A stretch of DNA of 64,000 nucleotides from JABDIY01 sp963803875. GTDB taxonomy: Bacteria; Actinomycetota; Acidimicrobiia; Acidimicrobiales; SZUA-35. Below the pieces are notes generated by a model. It had not been told where the DNA came from, did not search any database, and was given only the letters and a program-made list of their open reading frames with translations. Where the stretch lies: the NCBI GenBank assembly GCA_963803875.1, contig CAWDOA010000012.1, forward strand, positions 124,001 to 188,000, written 5' to 3'. Of this stretch, positions 52,808 through 61,304 are shown piece by piece (position 1 is the first letter of the stretch; each line of letters begins with the position of its first letter). The position numbers were made by a program, and so were the translations under genes.

Positions 52808-53308
52808 TCAATCGAGAATGCCAAACGATCCGTACCGACCGGCGTGAAAAACCATGGGCTCGACCTCAGCGATGGTGTCGAGCGCAACCACACGACCAAC
52901 AAACAGGTCGTGATCGCCGACGGGGATGATGTCGTCGATAGTGCAGTCGATGTACGCCCTGATACCCGGGAACATCGGCGAACCGGTGACCGGCGACGGG
53001 CTCCATTCCCACTTGTCGAACTTGTCCGCGTCCCTGGCTGCCATTACGCCGCACAACTCGAGCTGGTCGTGGCACAACACGTTGACACAGAACGATCCGG
53101 CCTCCCGTAGACCGTCGTGACTGCTGGCCTGATTTCCCAGAAAGAACCCGACCAACGGAGGGTCGAGTGAAATCGATGCGAACGAGCCGATGGCAACCCC
53201 GATCGGGCCTGCTGGCCCTTGGGCCGTCACGACCGTAACGCCGGTGGGCATGTGGCCCAATACTCGCCGAAAGTCCTGTGGATCGATGGTGCCGGTAGTG
53301 TCAGTCAC
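52808..53308 (-). CDS. Flavin reductase-like (DIM6/NTAB family) protein
   Basis: A 166-residue FMN-binding split-barrel protein. FRRVLGHMPTGVTVVTAQ is near residues 13-30. IGVAIGSFASISLDPPLVGFFL, with the flavin-binding Ser/Thr-rich strand, is near 36-57. SFCVNVLCHDQLELCGVMA is near 72, and FVGRVVALD near 142. Members reduce FMN/FAD with NAD(P)H or serve as the small component of two-component monooxygenases. It is between the M50 protease and MBL genes on the same strand. The partner is unknown. Confidence 0.85.
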   Translation of the reverse strand: MTDTTGTIDPQDFRRVLGHMPTGVTVVTAQGPAGPIGVAIGSFASISLDPPLVGFFLGNQASSHDGLREAGSFCVNVLCHDQLELCGVMAARDADKFDKWEWSPSPVTGSPMFPGIRAYIDCTIDDIIPVGDHDLFVGRVVALDTIAEVEPMVFHAGRYGSFGILD

Positions 53309-53360
53309 CTCAGCGAGGTTAGTGGCGCAGCGGCGAATGCACTCGCCTCCGCGATCGGGC

Positions 53361-54206
53361 TCAGCCCGACCTCAGCTGCAGACCCTCGTATGCGGCGATG
53401 ACCTCGATTCCATCGGCCGCAGCTTGAGCGGCGATGTCAGCTTCGGTTCGCCGCACCCACTCATCGGAGTGTGACGGATCGTGATGGAACAAGACCAGTC
53501 GCTTGGCCCCAGAAGCACGTGCCACCTCGAGGGCATATTCGGGCGTGCTGTGACCCCAATCGATCCGGCCCGCGAATTCCTCGGCGCTGTACTGGGCGTC
53601 GTGGATGAGCACGTCGACATCCCGACACAGCTCGACCACCTCGTCGGCGACGGCAAAGGAACCATCCGCGGGCTGCTGATGATCGCTGATGTACGCGACC
53701 GAACCGATCGAATTCTGGATGCGATAGCCGTTCGTGGCTCCGCAATGAGGCACCGCCGCCGCAGTGATCGTGCAGCTACCAGCTTCGATCGGCTGCGGCG
53801 TGTCGGACTCGACAAACTCGACACATCCGGGCAGTACGTCGAGATGAACCGGGAACAGCGGCGGCTTGACGAAACTCCCTACCTCGTCAGCGAGCGTGCT
53901 GCCCGCCTGGGGAGGGCCGATGAGCCGGAGGTTGGACCGCGGATCGAGGAGTGGTTTGAAGAACGGGATCCCCTGAACGTGGTCCCAGTGGAGGTGGGTG
54001 AGCAGTGCAGTACCGACAAAAGCACTGACGCCCTTCGACTCGAGTTCCTCGCCGTAGTAACGAAGCCCCGTTCCGAGGTCGAGAAGGATCGGCGGCTCAC
54101 CTTCGGGCTCGATCACAACACACGCTGTGTTCCCGCCGATCTCACGGGTGGATGAACATGAGCAAGGCGTCGACCCTCGCACTCCGTAGAACGAAATGTC
54201 TAGCAC
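53361..54206 (-). CDS. MBL-fold metallo-hydrolase
   Basis: A metallo-beta-lactamase-fold hydrolase of 281 residues. The N-terminal strand is SFYGVRGSTP. The metal motif THLHWDH is near residues 70-76. Further ligands are in a VPHC His segment, VAYISDHQQPADG, and the C-terminal LVLFHHDPSHSD. RGSTP with THxHWDH is typical of the PhnP/YhfI-like subgroup of phosphodiesterases. A GTG start at 54206 is used. It is divergent from the thioredoxin/UGSC cassette, 167 bases away. Confidence 0.85.
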   Translation of the reverse strand: MLDISFYGVRGSTPCSCSSTREIGGNTACVVIEPEGEPPILLDLGTGLRYYGEELESKGVSAFVGTALLTHLHWDHVQGIPFFKPLLDPRSNLRLIGPPQAGSTLADEVGSFVKPPLFPVHLDVLPGCVEFVESDTPQPIEAGSCTITAAAVPHCGATNGYRIQNSIGSVAYISDHQQPADGSFAVADEVVELCRDVDVLIHDAQYSAEEFAGRIDWGHSTPEYALEVARASGAKRLVLFHHDPSHSDEWVRRTEADIAAQAAADGIEVIAAYEGLQLRSG

Positions 54207-54373
54207 TCAACAACCTTTCCTTCACCCAGAGGAATCCGTCAACTGAATGCAACGTAGGCCAACCACGCCCCCGAGTGGTAGATCATGTGACCGAGGTCTC
54301 ACTCCTTGCAGTCGTTCCGGGCCACGGTGTGGCCGTCTCGCCCGCTGCGATCGATCTCTGTAGTCTCTCAGTT

Positions 54374-55834
54374 GTGACCGCCCGTCCTTCGCTCGAATCC
54401 GGACTCGTCGCTGTGGTGAAGCGCGACTGCCCAACGTGCGAGCTCGTCGAACCCGTGCTCCGATCGATCGCAGGATCCGGACAACCGTTGGAAGTGTTCG
54501 TGCAAGACGATCCTTCATTTCCCGATCTCGGTCGCTTGGCTCCGATCGACGATACCGATCTCGATTTCTCGTATCACAACGACATCGAGACCGTTCCGAC
54601 GCTGATCGAAATCCGAGATGGCATCGAAGTGAGACGGACGGTTGGATGGTCGCGGGCTGACTGGCAAGACTTCACCGGCAACCAAACCCTGGGAACCAAC
54701 CTGCCTGAAAGTCGCCCGGGCTGCGGTTCGCTTTCGGTTGATCCGCTTCGGGTAGATGAGCTCGAGACCCGGTTCAACGGATCAATCCTGACCAGCCGTC
54801 GTATCGAGTTCGCGGCCATGGAGGACGACTTCGAGGCAGCCTTCGATAGAGGCTGGACCGACGGTCTGCCGATCGTCCCACCCACCGAGATCAGAGTCCT
54901 CAGGATGCTGAGCGGTACCGACCGGGCACCGTCGGACGTAGTCGCCACGGTGCCACCGAACCTGATCGAAGCAACCGTCGAACAGGTGGCCATCAACGCC
55001 GTCATGGCTGGCTGCAAACCCGAGTACCTGCCTGTCGTGCTGGCCGCCGTGGAAGCGGCTTGCACAAGCGAGTTCAACATGCACGGCCTGCTGGCAACCA
55101 CCTACTTCGCAGGTCCGATCATCGTGGTGAACGGACCGATCGCACGCAGGATCGGGATGAACGACGGCGGCAATGTCTTCGGGCAGGGAAATCGGGCCAA
55201 TCTCACGATCGGCCGTGCCCTGCAGTTGGTCATTCGCAACCTGGGTGGCGGTGTTCCGGGCAAGGTCGACATGGCGATGCAGGGCTCACCGGGCAAGCTC
55301 GGATTCTGTTTCGCCGAACGCGAACACGACTCACCTTTCACCTCGCTCGCAGTCTCGAGAGGACTCTCCCCCGACGACAGCGCCGTGACCCTTTTCGCCG
55401 GCGAGGGGCCAGCTCCCATCATCGACCAGATTTCGCGTGATCCAGAATCGCTCAGCCGCTCATTCGCCATGGTCTTGCGGGCCACTCACCATCCGAAACT
55501 GGTCGTCGGGTTGGATGCAATGCTCGTCGTCGGACCCGAACACGGCCGTATCTTCAAAGAGGCGGGATGGGGTCGGAATCGTCTCGAAACCGAACTCGCA
55601 GAACTGCTCCTCATTCCCGGTGACGAACTCATTCGTGGCGCGGCCTTCGTTGATGAAGGGCTCCCGGCCGAGTTCAAGGACATGCCACTGCCCAAGTTCC
55701 GGGACGGAGGGCTTCCGATCGTGCACGCCGGCGGAGATGCTGGCCTGTTCTCCAGTGTTCTGCCAGGATGGGTCGGTGGAGCCACGGGAAGCGAACTCGT
55801 GACCTTTTCGATCGAAGAAGGAGCTGACAGATGA
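54374..55834 (+). CDS. UGSC-associated large subunit with N-terminal thioredoxin-like domain
   Basis: About 486 residues from the GTG at 54374. The open frame upstream is not coding-like. Residues about 10-100 read as a thioredoxin fold with the redox pair CPTC (about 19-22) and the cis-Pro-type VPTLIEIRDG segment. The larger C-terminal part (about 130-480) has FDRGWTDGLPIVPPTEIRV, AVMAGCKPEYLPVVLAAVEA, NVFGQGNRANLTIGRALQL and HPKLVVGLDAMLVVGPEHG. I do not recognise this as a characterised enzyme family. It overlaps the ATG of the UGSC selenoprotein by four bases (ATGA), so the two are surely cotranslated and probably form one complex. The thioredoxin domain could reduce the partner's Sec/Cys site (inference). 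Confidence 0.78.
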   Translation: MTARPSLESGLVAVVKRDCPTCELVEPVLRSIAGSGQPLEVFVQDDPSFPDLGRLAPIDDTDLDFSYHNDIETVPTLIEIRDGIEVRRTVGWSRADWQDFTGNQTLGTNLPESRPGCGSLSVDPLRVDELETRFNGSILTSRRIEFAAMEDDFEAAFDRGWTDGLPIVPPTEIRVLRMLSGTDRAPSDVVATVPPNLIEATVEQVAINAVMAGCKPEYLPVVLAAVEAACTSEFNMHGLLATTYFAGPIIVVNGPIARRIGMNDGGNVFGQGNRANLTIGRALQLVIRNLGGGVPGKVDMAMQGSPGKLGFCFAEREHDSPFTSLAVSRGLSPDDSAVTLFAGEGPAPIIDQISRDPESLSRSFAMVLRATHHPKLVVGLDAMLVVGPEHGRIFKEAGWGRNRLETELAELLLIPGDELIRGAAFVDEGLPAEFKDMPLPKFRDGGLPIVHAGGDAGLFSSVLPGWVGGATGSELVTFSIEEGADR

Positions 55835-56346
55835 CCGTTGTCCTTGATCCAACAGCCGGCCGGGTTGCCGAAGGGCTCCAACCGGCCGAACGAACCTCGA
55901 CGCTGGAAGGCAAGGTCGTTGCCCTGCTCGACATCAGCAAACCTCGCGGTGACATCTTCTTGGATCAGCTCGAAACCGAACTGGAGGCCCGGGGGCTCCT
56001 GGTCAAACGGTACAAGAAACCGACGTTCGCCAAACCAGCCCCCGTTGATCTACGCCACGAGATTGCCACCAACTGCGACGCGGTGATCGAGGCGCTCGCG
56101 GATTGAGGCAGCTGTACGTCGTGCAGTGTGCACGACAGCAGCGATTTCGAGCGTCGCGGAGTTCCTTCGGTGTTCGTTGCCTCTTCAGTTTTCGAAGATG
56201 CTGCTGACGTTCAGGGTGAGGCGATCGGATTCCATCCCGCCCGGGTCTTTGTGGAACACCCGATCCAGGACAGGACCGACGACGAAATGCGAGTGATCGC
56301 AACCCAGGCTGTGGACCGGTTGATCGCGGGTCTCACTACGGCCTGA
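55831..56346 (+). CDS. UGSC-family selenoprotein with in-frame UGA (Sec)
   Basis: ATG 55831 opens a frame that meets a single TGA at 56104-56106 and continues in the same frame to the TGA at 56344-56346, 171 residues in total. Residue 92 would be selenocysteine in A-D-U-G-S-C-T-S-C, the U-G-S-C motif that names this selenoprotein family. Before it, VVALLDISKPRGDIFLDQLE and CDAVIEALAD are conserved-looking; after it, VPSVFVASSVF and ARVFVEHPIQD. No frame change is needed, unlike the other broken genes in the window. A hairpin with loop GTG begins 19 bases after the TGA, as bacterial SECIS elements do. The function is unknown; it is probably a redox or dehalogenase-type enzyme with the upstream thioredoxin-domain subunit. 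Confidence 0.85.
56111..56139 (+). promoter_or_regulatory. Candidate bacterial SECIS hairpin downstream of the UGA
   Basis: Directly after the TGA, CGTGCA (56120-56125) pairs with TGCACG (56129-56134) around a GTG loop (56126-56128). An outer stem GCTGT (56111-56115) pairs with ACAGC (56135-56139), leaving a four-base bulge on the 5' side. In the alternative fold GTCGTGCA/TGCACGAC gives eight perfect pairs. The loop starts 19 bases after the UGA, within the known 16-37 window, and its first loop base is G, as SelB recognition requires. Confidence 0.75.
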
Positions 56347-56364
56347 ATCGCTGGAAGACGTCGA

Positions 56365-57882
56365 TCAAGCGATCACCTCATCGGGTCCTGCTTCTTGCGA
56401 TTGATCGCTTGAGCCCATGACCAGAGCAACCAAGCCCAGGGTTGTGAAGACCGCAGCGGCGAGAAACGTCTCAGAGATCGCGTCGGCAGTCAGACGGCCG
56501 GTGGCGTCGAAAAGAGCTTCCTCGAAACTCGGATCACTGAGTGGAGGCAGCTCGAGATCGCCACGTCCGGCATTGAAACGGGCCAGCCCCCAGGCCGTGA
56601 GCCCCGCCAACCCAACGCTGAGACCGACGAGCCGAACAACCATCACCAGTGCCGCCGCTGCACCCCGCTGATCCGCACGAGCGGCGTCAACCACGGCGGT
56701 GGTGGTCGGAGCGAACACCAAACCGAGACCAGCCCCGAGAACCACGAGCTGGGCAGCAGCAAATCCTGAAGCTATTTCAGGATTCCACGTCAGACCCATC
56801 ACCGTCAGCGAGCCAATGGAAAGTGACAGCCCAACCAAGATCGGCCTCCGGTACCGGTACTTCGCGGTCATCCGCCCGCCTACGAACGAGCTGATCGCCA
56901 TGGCCATCGTCATGGCGGCGAGAAGCCAACCGGACCGCACGGCAGCCTTTCGAAGATCTACCTCGAGTGAGTTCACGAACAGCGGCACATCGACCATTGC
57001 GATCACGAGCGCTGCGCCAACGATGAAGTTCACCACCAACGCCACCCGCAGCGAAACCACGGCATAGAACGCAGGCTCGATCACCGGACGAAGACTCCGC
57101 CGCTGATGCACGACGAATACCCCGCCAAAAGCAGCCGCAACGGGGAACAGCCACGCAAAGGCCACACCGCCCCGGCCCTGAAGTTCGTCGAGCCCGGACA
57201 CGCTCTGCACCTCCGCATCGCCCAGCAGGGCCAGGTTCAGGGTGATCAGCGTCACCGCCATCAGCATCGCGCCAACCCAGTCGAATCGCTCGCTGGCTTG
57301 ATCGGGGTCGGATGCGGGAAGTGCCCGCCACACCAACAGGATTCCGACGACTGCCAGCGGGATATTGAGCCAGAACTGCCATCGCCAGTCGAGGAACCTG
57401 ACCAACATGGCGCCGTAGAGCGGGCCCCACACCCAGCCCAGGGTTTCGATCGCTCCCAACGTTCCCAGCGCCTTTGCTCGTTCTTGGTCACGAAAGACGT
57501 CGCCGACTACAGCCAGGGCAATCGGCACCATGGCGCCACCGCCGAGCGCAGTGAGCACGCGACCGAATAGGAGCGGGCCCAGCGACGACGAGAGTGGAAT
57601 CACGACGGTTCCCGCAAGGAAGACGGCGTAGGAAACAAGGAATAATCGCCGACGGCCGATGACATCGCTGAGCTTGCCGGCCAGCGGCATGATGGCCACG
57701 AATGCGATCAGGTAGACATTCACTATCCAGGCTGCGTCGTCCAACCCATCGGGGAGAGTGAGGCCGACGTCGTTGATCATCGGGCGGAGCATCGTGGTGA
57801 CCACGGTGAGATCGTCGGCCGCAACGAACATGGCGAACCCGACCGCACCAAGAATCGCAGACGGTGACGACCTCGCCGACAT
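56365..57882 (-). CDS. MFS transporter, P55-like (14-TM DHA2 type)
   Basis: A major-facilitator transporter of about 505 residues with roughly 14 hydrophobic segments. MFVAADDLTVVTTMLRPMINDVGL is at the start. The A motif is GKLSDVIGRRRLFLVSYAVFL (about residues 68-88), and the C-like motif is GALGAIETLGWVWGPLYGAML. The 14-helix DHA2 arrangement and its position two bases after an LprG-like lipoprotein gene match the mycobacterial lprG-P55 pair, which moves triacylglycerol-type lipids to the outer envelope. ATG 57882 follows the lipoprotein stop. It is convergent with the selenoprotein gene, 18 bases away. Confidence 0.85.
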   Translation of the reverse strand: MSARSSPSAILGAVGFAMFVAADDLTVVTTMLRPMINDVGLTLPDGLDDAAWIVNVYLIAFVAIMPLAGKLSDVIGRRRLFLVSYAVFLAGTVVIPLSSSLGPLLFGRVLTALGGGAMVPIALAVVGDVFRDQERAKALGTLGAIETLGWVWGPLYGAMLVRFLDWRWQFWLNIPLAVVGILLVWRALPASDPDQASERFDWVGAMLMAVTLITLNLALLGDAEVQSVSGLDELQGRGGVAFAWLFPVAAAFGGVFVVHQRRSLRPVIEPAFYAVVSLRVALVVNFIVGAALVIAMVDVPLFVNSLEVDLRKAAVRSGWLLAAMTMAMAISSFVGGRMTAKYRYRRPILVGLSLSIGSLTVMGLTWNPEIASGFAAAQLVVLGAGLGLVFAPTTTAVVDAARADQRGAAAALVMVVRLVGLSVGLAGLTAWGLARFNAGRGDLELPPLSDPSFEEALFDATGRLTADAISETFLAAAVFTTLGLVALVMGSSDQSQEAGPDEVIA

Positions 57883-57884
57883 AG

Positions 57885-58625
57885 CTACTTTTCGATCGTT
57901 GGATCGATAATTGTGAAATCCCCGCCGTACTCGGTGAAACCGAGCACCCAACTACTGACTCCTTCACCCAACTCGGCCACGAACTCGAGACCTGAAACCA
58001 GGGCGGTTTCGGGATCGACCCAGAGGTCGATCTGCACATCGCTTCCGCGCACCAGCCCGGCGGTCACCGCCCGCATTCGTTCCGCAGGTGCAAGCCCAGT
58101 CACGTGGTAGGTGCGTTTCCCGTTCCGCTCTTCTTCTCCAACGAATTCGACGTTGGTCAGATCCAGAAGAAGAGGCTCCCACGCCCCCTTGGGATCGAAG
58201 AAGCTGCTGGGGTCGATGTCGAATCCGGGAGGAAGTGTCTCGAACTCGCCGGTAAGGGGATTCGACAGCCATATCTCTTCGTCGATGGCGACCGCTCCGA
58301 TCTGGGTGTTGAGGATCCCGCTCACCTCGACCTTCAGTACCGCATCAGCGGACGCGGGTGCAGCGAAGCGTCCTTCAAGGCTCTTGAGACCGATCGCCTT
58401 TGCTTCGTCGATGAACACCGCATCGCCACTGCGAGCCAGAGAGAACCGCACGCTGGTCACTGCACCCATGGCCTCGGCTGCTGCGGCCTGTATCACCGAC
58501 GGATCCGTGCTGAGTTCGGTTGAAGATCCGTCTTCAGACCCTGCCGTGCATGCACTCAGTAGCAACACCAGCACCACGAGCACTGCGGGACGATGGCGTT
58601 GGTTGGTTGTTGTGCGTGGTTCCAC
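57885..58625 (-). CDS. LprG/LppX-family lipoprotein
   Basis: A 246-residue lipoprotein. The signal peptide VLVVLVLLLSACTAG has lipobox Cys at residue 26. The body follows the LppX_LprAFG pattern (AAAEAMGAVTSVRFSL near residue 50, then alternating strands AVLKVEVSGILNTQIGAVAI, DEEIWLSNPLTGEFETLPPG, and YHVTGLAPAERMRAVTAGLV). It also has DVQIDLWVDPETALVSGLEF. Members have a hydrophobic pocket that carries lipids. The adjacent, nearly abutting MFS gene indicates a functional pair for lipid transport across the envelope. ATG 58625. Confidence 0.85.
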   Translation of the reverse strand: MEPRTTTNQRHRPAVLVVLVLLLSACTAGSEDGSSTELSTDPSVIQAAAAEAMGAVTSVRFSLARSGDAVFIDEAKAIGLKSLEGRFAAPASADAVLKVEVSGILNTQIGAVAIDEEIWLSNPLTGEFETLPPGFDIDPSSFFDPKGAWEPLLLDLTNVEFVGEEERNGKRTYHVTGLAPAERMRAVTAGLVRGSDVQIDLWVDPETALVSGLEFVAELGEGVSSWVLGFTEYGGDFTIIDPTIEK

Positions 58626-58655
58626 GGCCCAATTCTGGCACCGTGGCGCCGACGA

Positions 58656-59544
58656 TCAGCGCGGCAGCCGATAACGGCCGTCCGGAGCACGAACCACCAG
58701 ACCATCCGCAACCAGGGTCTGAGCTACCCGAACAGCTCGATCCTCGTCGTCGGGCCACCCCATGACCCGGGCGAGGTCTTCAGGGCCGATCGCCGCGTTC
58801 GTAAGAGTCCGAACCAACGCCGCACGACCTTGGCGATCCGACCCCTCGAATCGGTTTTGCGGTTTCGACACAGCGGCGGAGCCCACAGCCGGATCGGGGT
58901 CAGGTTTCCCCTCCGCGAACCAGGTGCAGCCGGCAGCGATGCTGCACTGTTGGCACCTGGGAACCTTCGAACAGACCAAGCCCCCAAACTCCATTACCGC
59001 CTGGTTCCACGTCCAGGGATCCTCTCGAACGACCAACTCGTCAGCGACGCGTTGGACTTCACGCGGGGTGAGCGGTCGGCCTTCCCATCGCGCCAACACT
59101 CGACCGACGTTCGTATCCACGACGGCGTCGGGCTTCTCGAATGCGAAGACTCGCACCGCCCGAGCTGTGTACGGTCCGATTCCGGGAAGCGCTAGCAACG
59201 AGTCCAGTTCCTCGGGGACCTGACCGTCGTGCGCAGGCAACAATCTCGACGGCGGCCCTATGGAGGTTCACAGCTCGTCGGTTGTACCCCAGCCCACTCC
59301 AGGCTGTGATCACTTCGGCGGGCTGTGCGGCGGCGAGAGCGGCGGGTGTTGGAAATGTCTCCAGGAAGAGCGGGAGGCGGTCCACCACTCGCCTCACCTG
59401 GGTCTGTTGAAGCATCAGCTCGCTCACGAGTATCAGCCAGGGGTCACGGGATCGTCTCCACGGCAGGTCACGACCGTTGACAGAAAACCACTCGCGCAGC
59501 ACCTCGAAACGTTTGTTTTCTCCGCCTTGGCTCCTCACGAGCAA
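58656..59544 (-). CDS. mutY: A/G-specific adenine glycosylase MutY (one frameshift)
   Basis: Removes adenine mispaired with 8-oxoguanine. The N-terminal part has GRDLPWRRSRDPWLILVSEL and MLQQTQVRRV (the MutY QQT signature) and AWSGLGYNRRAVNLHRAA. After a break near 59238 the frame resumes with LLALPGIGPYTARAVRVFAF (helix-hairpin-helix) and VVDTNVGRVLAR, with the catalytic Asp. The iron-sulfur ligands are CSKVPRCQQCSIAAGC (C-x5-C-x2-C-x5-C). Total length is about 296 residues, lacking the C-terminal NUDIX-like domain of E. coli MutY, which is usual in actinobacteria. It is divergent from the acyl-CoA dehydrogenase at 59565. Confidence 0.85.
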
Positions 59545-59564
59545 TCAACCTACATTTGGTTTCC

Positions 59565-61190
59565 ATGTCCCCCGAACTGATTACTCCCCCACAGCCACAG
59601 TTGCAGGAAGCTGCGGCTGCTCTCGATGCCGCAACCGCGGTCGTGAACTCTGCGGTCAACCAGTTGGCTACTCACGGCTCTGTTGACGACGATCAAGTGC
59701 TGGCCTACGACGCCGGCCACGCCGCCGCGGCGGTGGAGACGGGTCGTTCGATGATCGACTACGGAGCCAAGGGAACTCTTGAAGGCCAGCTCACGTGCGT
59801 CTTCATCGCCGATGTCGTTGCCGAGCTGGGCGGCAAGATCTGGGGCCGGGAACGATCGTGGGGCGTCGATCCGACCGCACTCGATTCGACCCGAGATTTC
59901 GTGACGACCTGGCGCGATCCCGAGGTCATGTCAGCACTGGCATACAACGACGGTCCCCGGCACCTCGATCCCGAATTCGAGTTGGTCGAAGACACGTTCA
60001 AACGGTTCGCAAGCGAGCAGGTTGCGCCCCGTGCCGAACACATCCATCGAGAGAACGCCGACATCCCTGAGGACTTGATCACAGGGTTGGCCGAGATGGG
60101 GCTGTTCGGCCTCAGCATCCCCGAAGAACATGGCGGTTTTGCGTCGGGCGGCGAGGGTGACTACTTCGGGATGATCATCGCCACCGAAGAGCTGAGCAAA
60201 GCCTCACTATGCGCAGCAGGTTCGTTGATCACCCGTCCCGAGATCCTGGCACGGGCCATCGAGGCAGGCGGCACCGAAGAACAGAAAGCAACCTGGCTTC
60301 CCCAGTTGGCCATGGGCGAGAAGCTCAACTGCATTGCGGTAACCGAACCGGACTACGGCTCAGACGTCGCCGGAATCAAGGTCGCAGCCAAACAAGCAGC
60401 TGGACCCAACGGTGAGCCGGGCTACAGCATCACCGGCGTGAAGACGTGGTGCACGTTCGCAGCTCGAGCTGACTTGATGCTCGTTCTGGCCCGAACCGAG
60501 GACGACAAATCGCTCGGCCACAGAGGACTGTCGATTCTGATCGTGGAAAAGGAGCAGGGCGACAGCCATGGTTTCGAGCTGAGCCAGGAAGGCGGCGGGA
60601 AGATGGAGGGCCGCCCGATCGACACAATCGGCTATCGGGGGATGCACTCCTACGAGGTCGCTTTCGACGAATGGTGGGTGCCGGCTGAGAACCTCATCGG
60701 GATGGATGAGGGCCGGGGCCGAGGCTTCTACTACCAGATGGCTGGCTTCGAGAACGGCCGCATACAAACCGCAGCGCGAGCCGTTGGCGTGATGCAGGCC
60801 GCATACGAGACTGCCAAGGAGTACGCCGAGAATCGAGTGGTGTTCGGTCAACCGATCGCCGAGTACCAGCTCACCCGAGTCAAACTCACCCGGATGGCGG
60901 CGATCATTCAGGCCTCGCGCCAGTTCAGCTACCAGGTCGGGCGAATGATGGCCAAGGGTGAGGGCAAGATGGAAGCCAGCATGATCAAGGCGTTCGTGTG
61001 TAAGGCCTCGGAATGGGTGACCCGCGAGGCCATGCAGATCCACGGCGGAATGGGCTATGCCGAGGAGTACGACGTGAGCCGGCACTTCCTGGACGCTCGC
61101 GTGCTCAGCATCTTCGAAGGAGCCGACGAAACTCTCACCCTCAAGGTCATCGCCCGCACCCTGGTCAAACAAGCCCAGAGCAGCACCTGA
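59565..61190 (+). CDS. Acyl-CoA dehydrogenase with extended N-terminus
   Basis: A 541-residue acyl-CoA dehydrogenase. The first ~130 residues form a helical extension (QLQEAAAALDAATAVVNSAV, and so on) absent from the 380-residue standard family. The core has FKRFASEQVAPRAEHIHREN, GLFGLSIPEEHGGFA, CIAVTEPDYGSDVAG (FAD/substrate site), VFGQPIAEYQL and IHGGMGYAEEYDVSRHFLDA. Such long forms act in fatty-acid or coumaroyl-type degradation in actinobacteria (inference). ATG 59565 is preferred to TTG 59556. A TACATT box at 59551-59556 with TTGGCT 18 bases before it would make the mRNA nearly leaderless. Confidence 0.88.
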   Translation: MSPELITPPQPQLQEAAAALDAATAVVNSAVNQLATHGSVDDDQVLAYDAGHAAAAVETGRSMIDYGAKGTLEGQLTCVFIADVVAELGGKIWGRERSWGVDPTALDSTRDFVTTWRDPEVMSALAYNDGPRHLDPEFELVEDTFKRFASEQVAPRAEHIHRENADIPEDLITGLAEMGLFGLSIPEEHGGFASGGEGDYFGMIIATEELSKASLCAAGSLITRPEILARAIEAGGTEEQKATWLPQLAMGEKLNCIAVTEPDYGSDVAGIKVAAKQAAGPNGEPGYSITGVKTWCTFAARADLMLVLARTEDDKSLGHRGLSILIVEKEQGDSHGFELSQEGGGKMEGRPIDTIGYRGMHSYEVAFDEWWVPAENLIGMDEGRGRGFYYQMAGFENGRIQTAARAVGVMQAAYETAKEYAENRVVFGQPIAEYQLTRVKLTRMAAIIQASRQFSYQVGRMMAKGEGKMEASMIKAFVCKASEWVTREAMQIHGGMGYAEEYDVSRHFLDARVLSIFEGADETLTLKVIARTLVKQAQSST

Positions 61191-61304
61191 CCCTGGTTCG
61201 TCGCACTCGACGTGCCGGTACATCTGAATGACCCGGCGGGCAGGGCTGATCGTCGAGTCTGCTGATGTGATCTCCGTTTGCGGTGTCGGAAACCGTCAGC
61301 CGAT

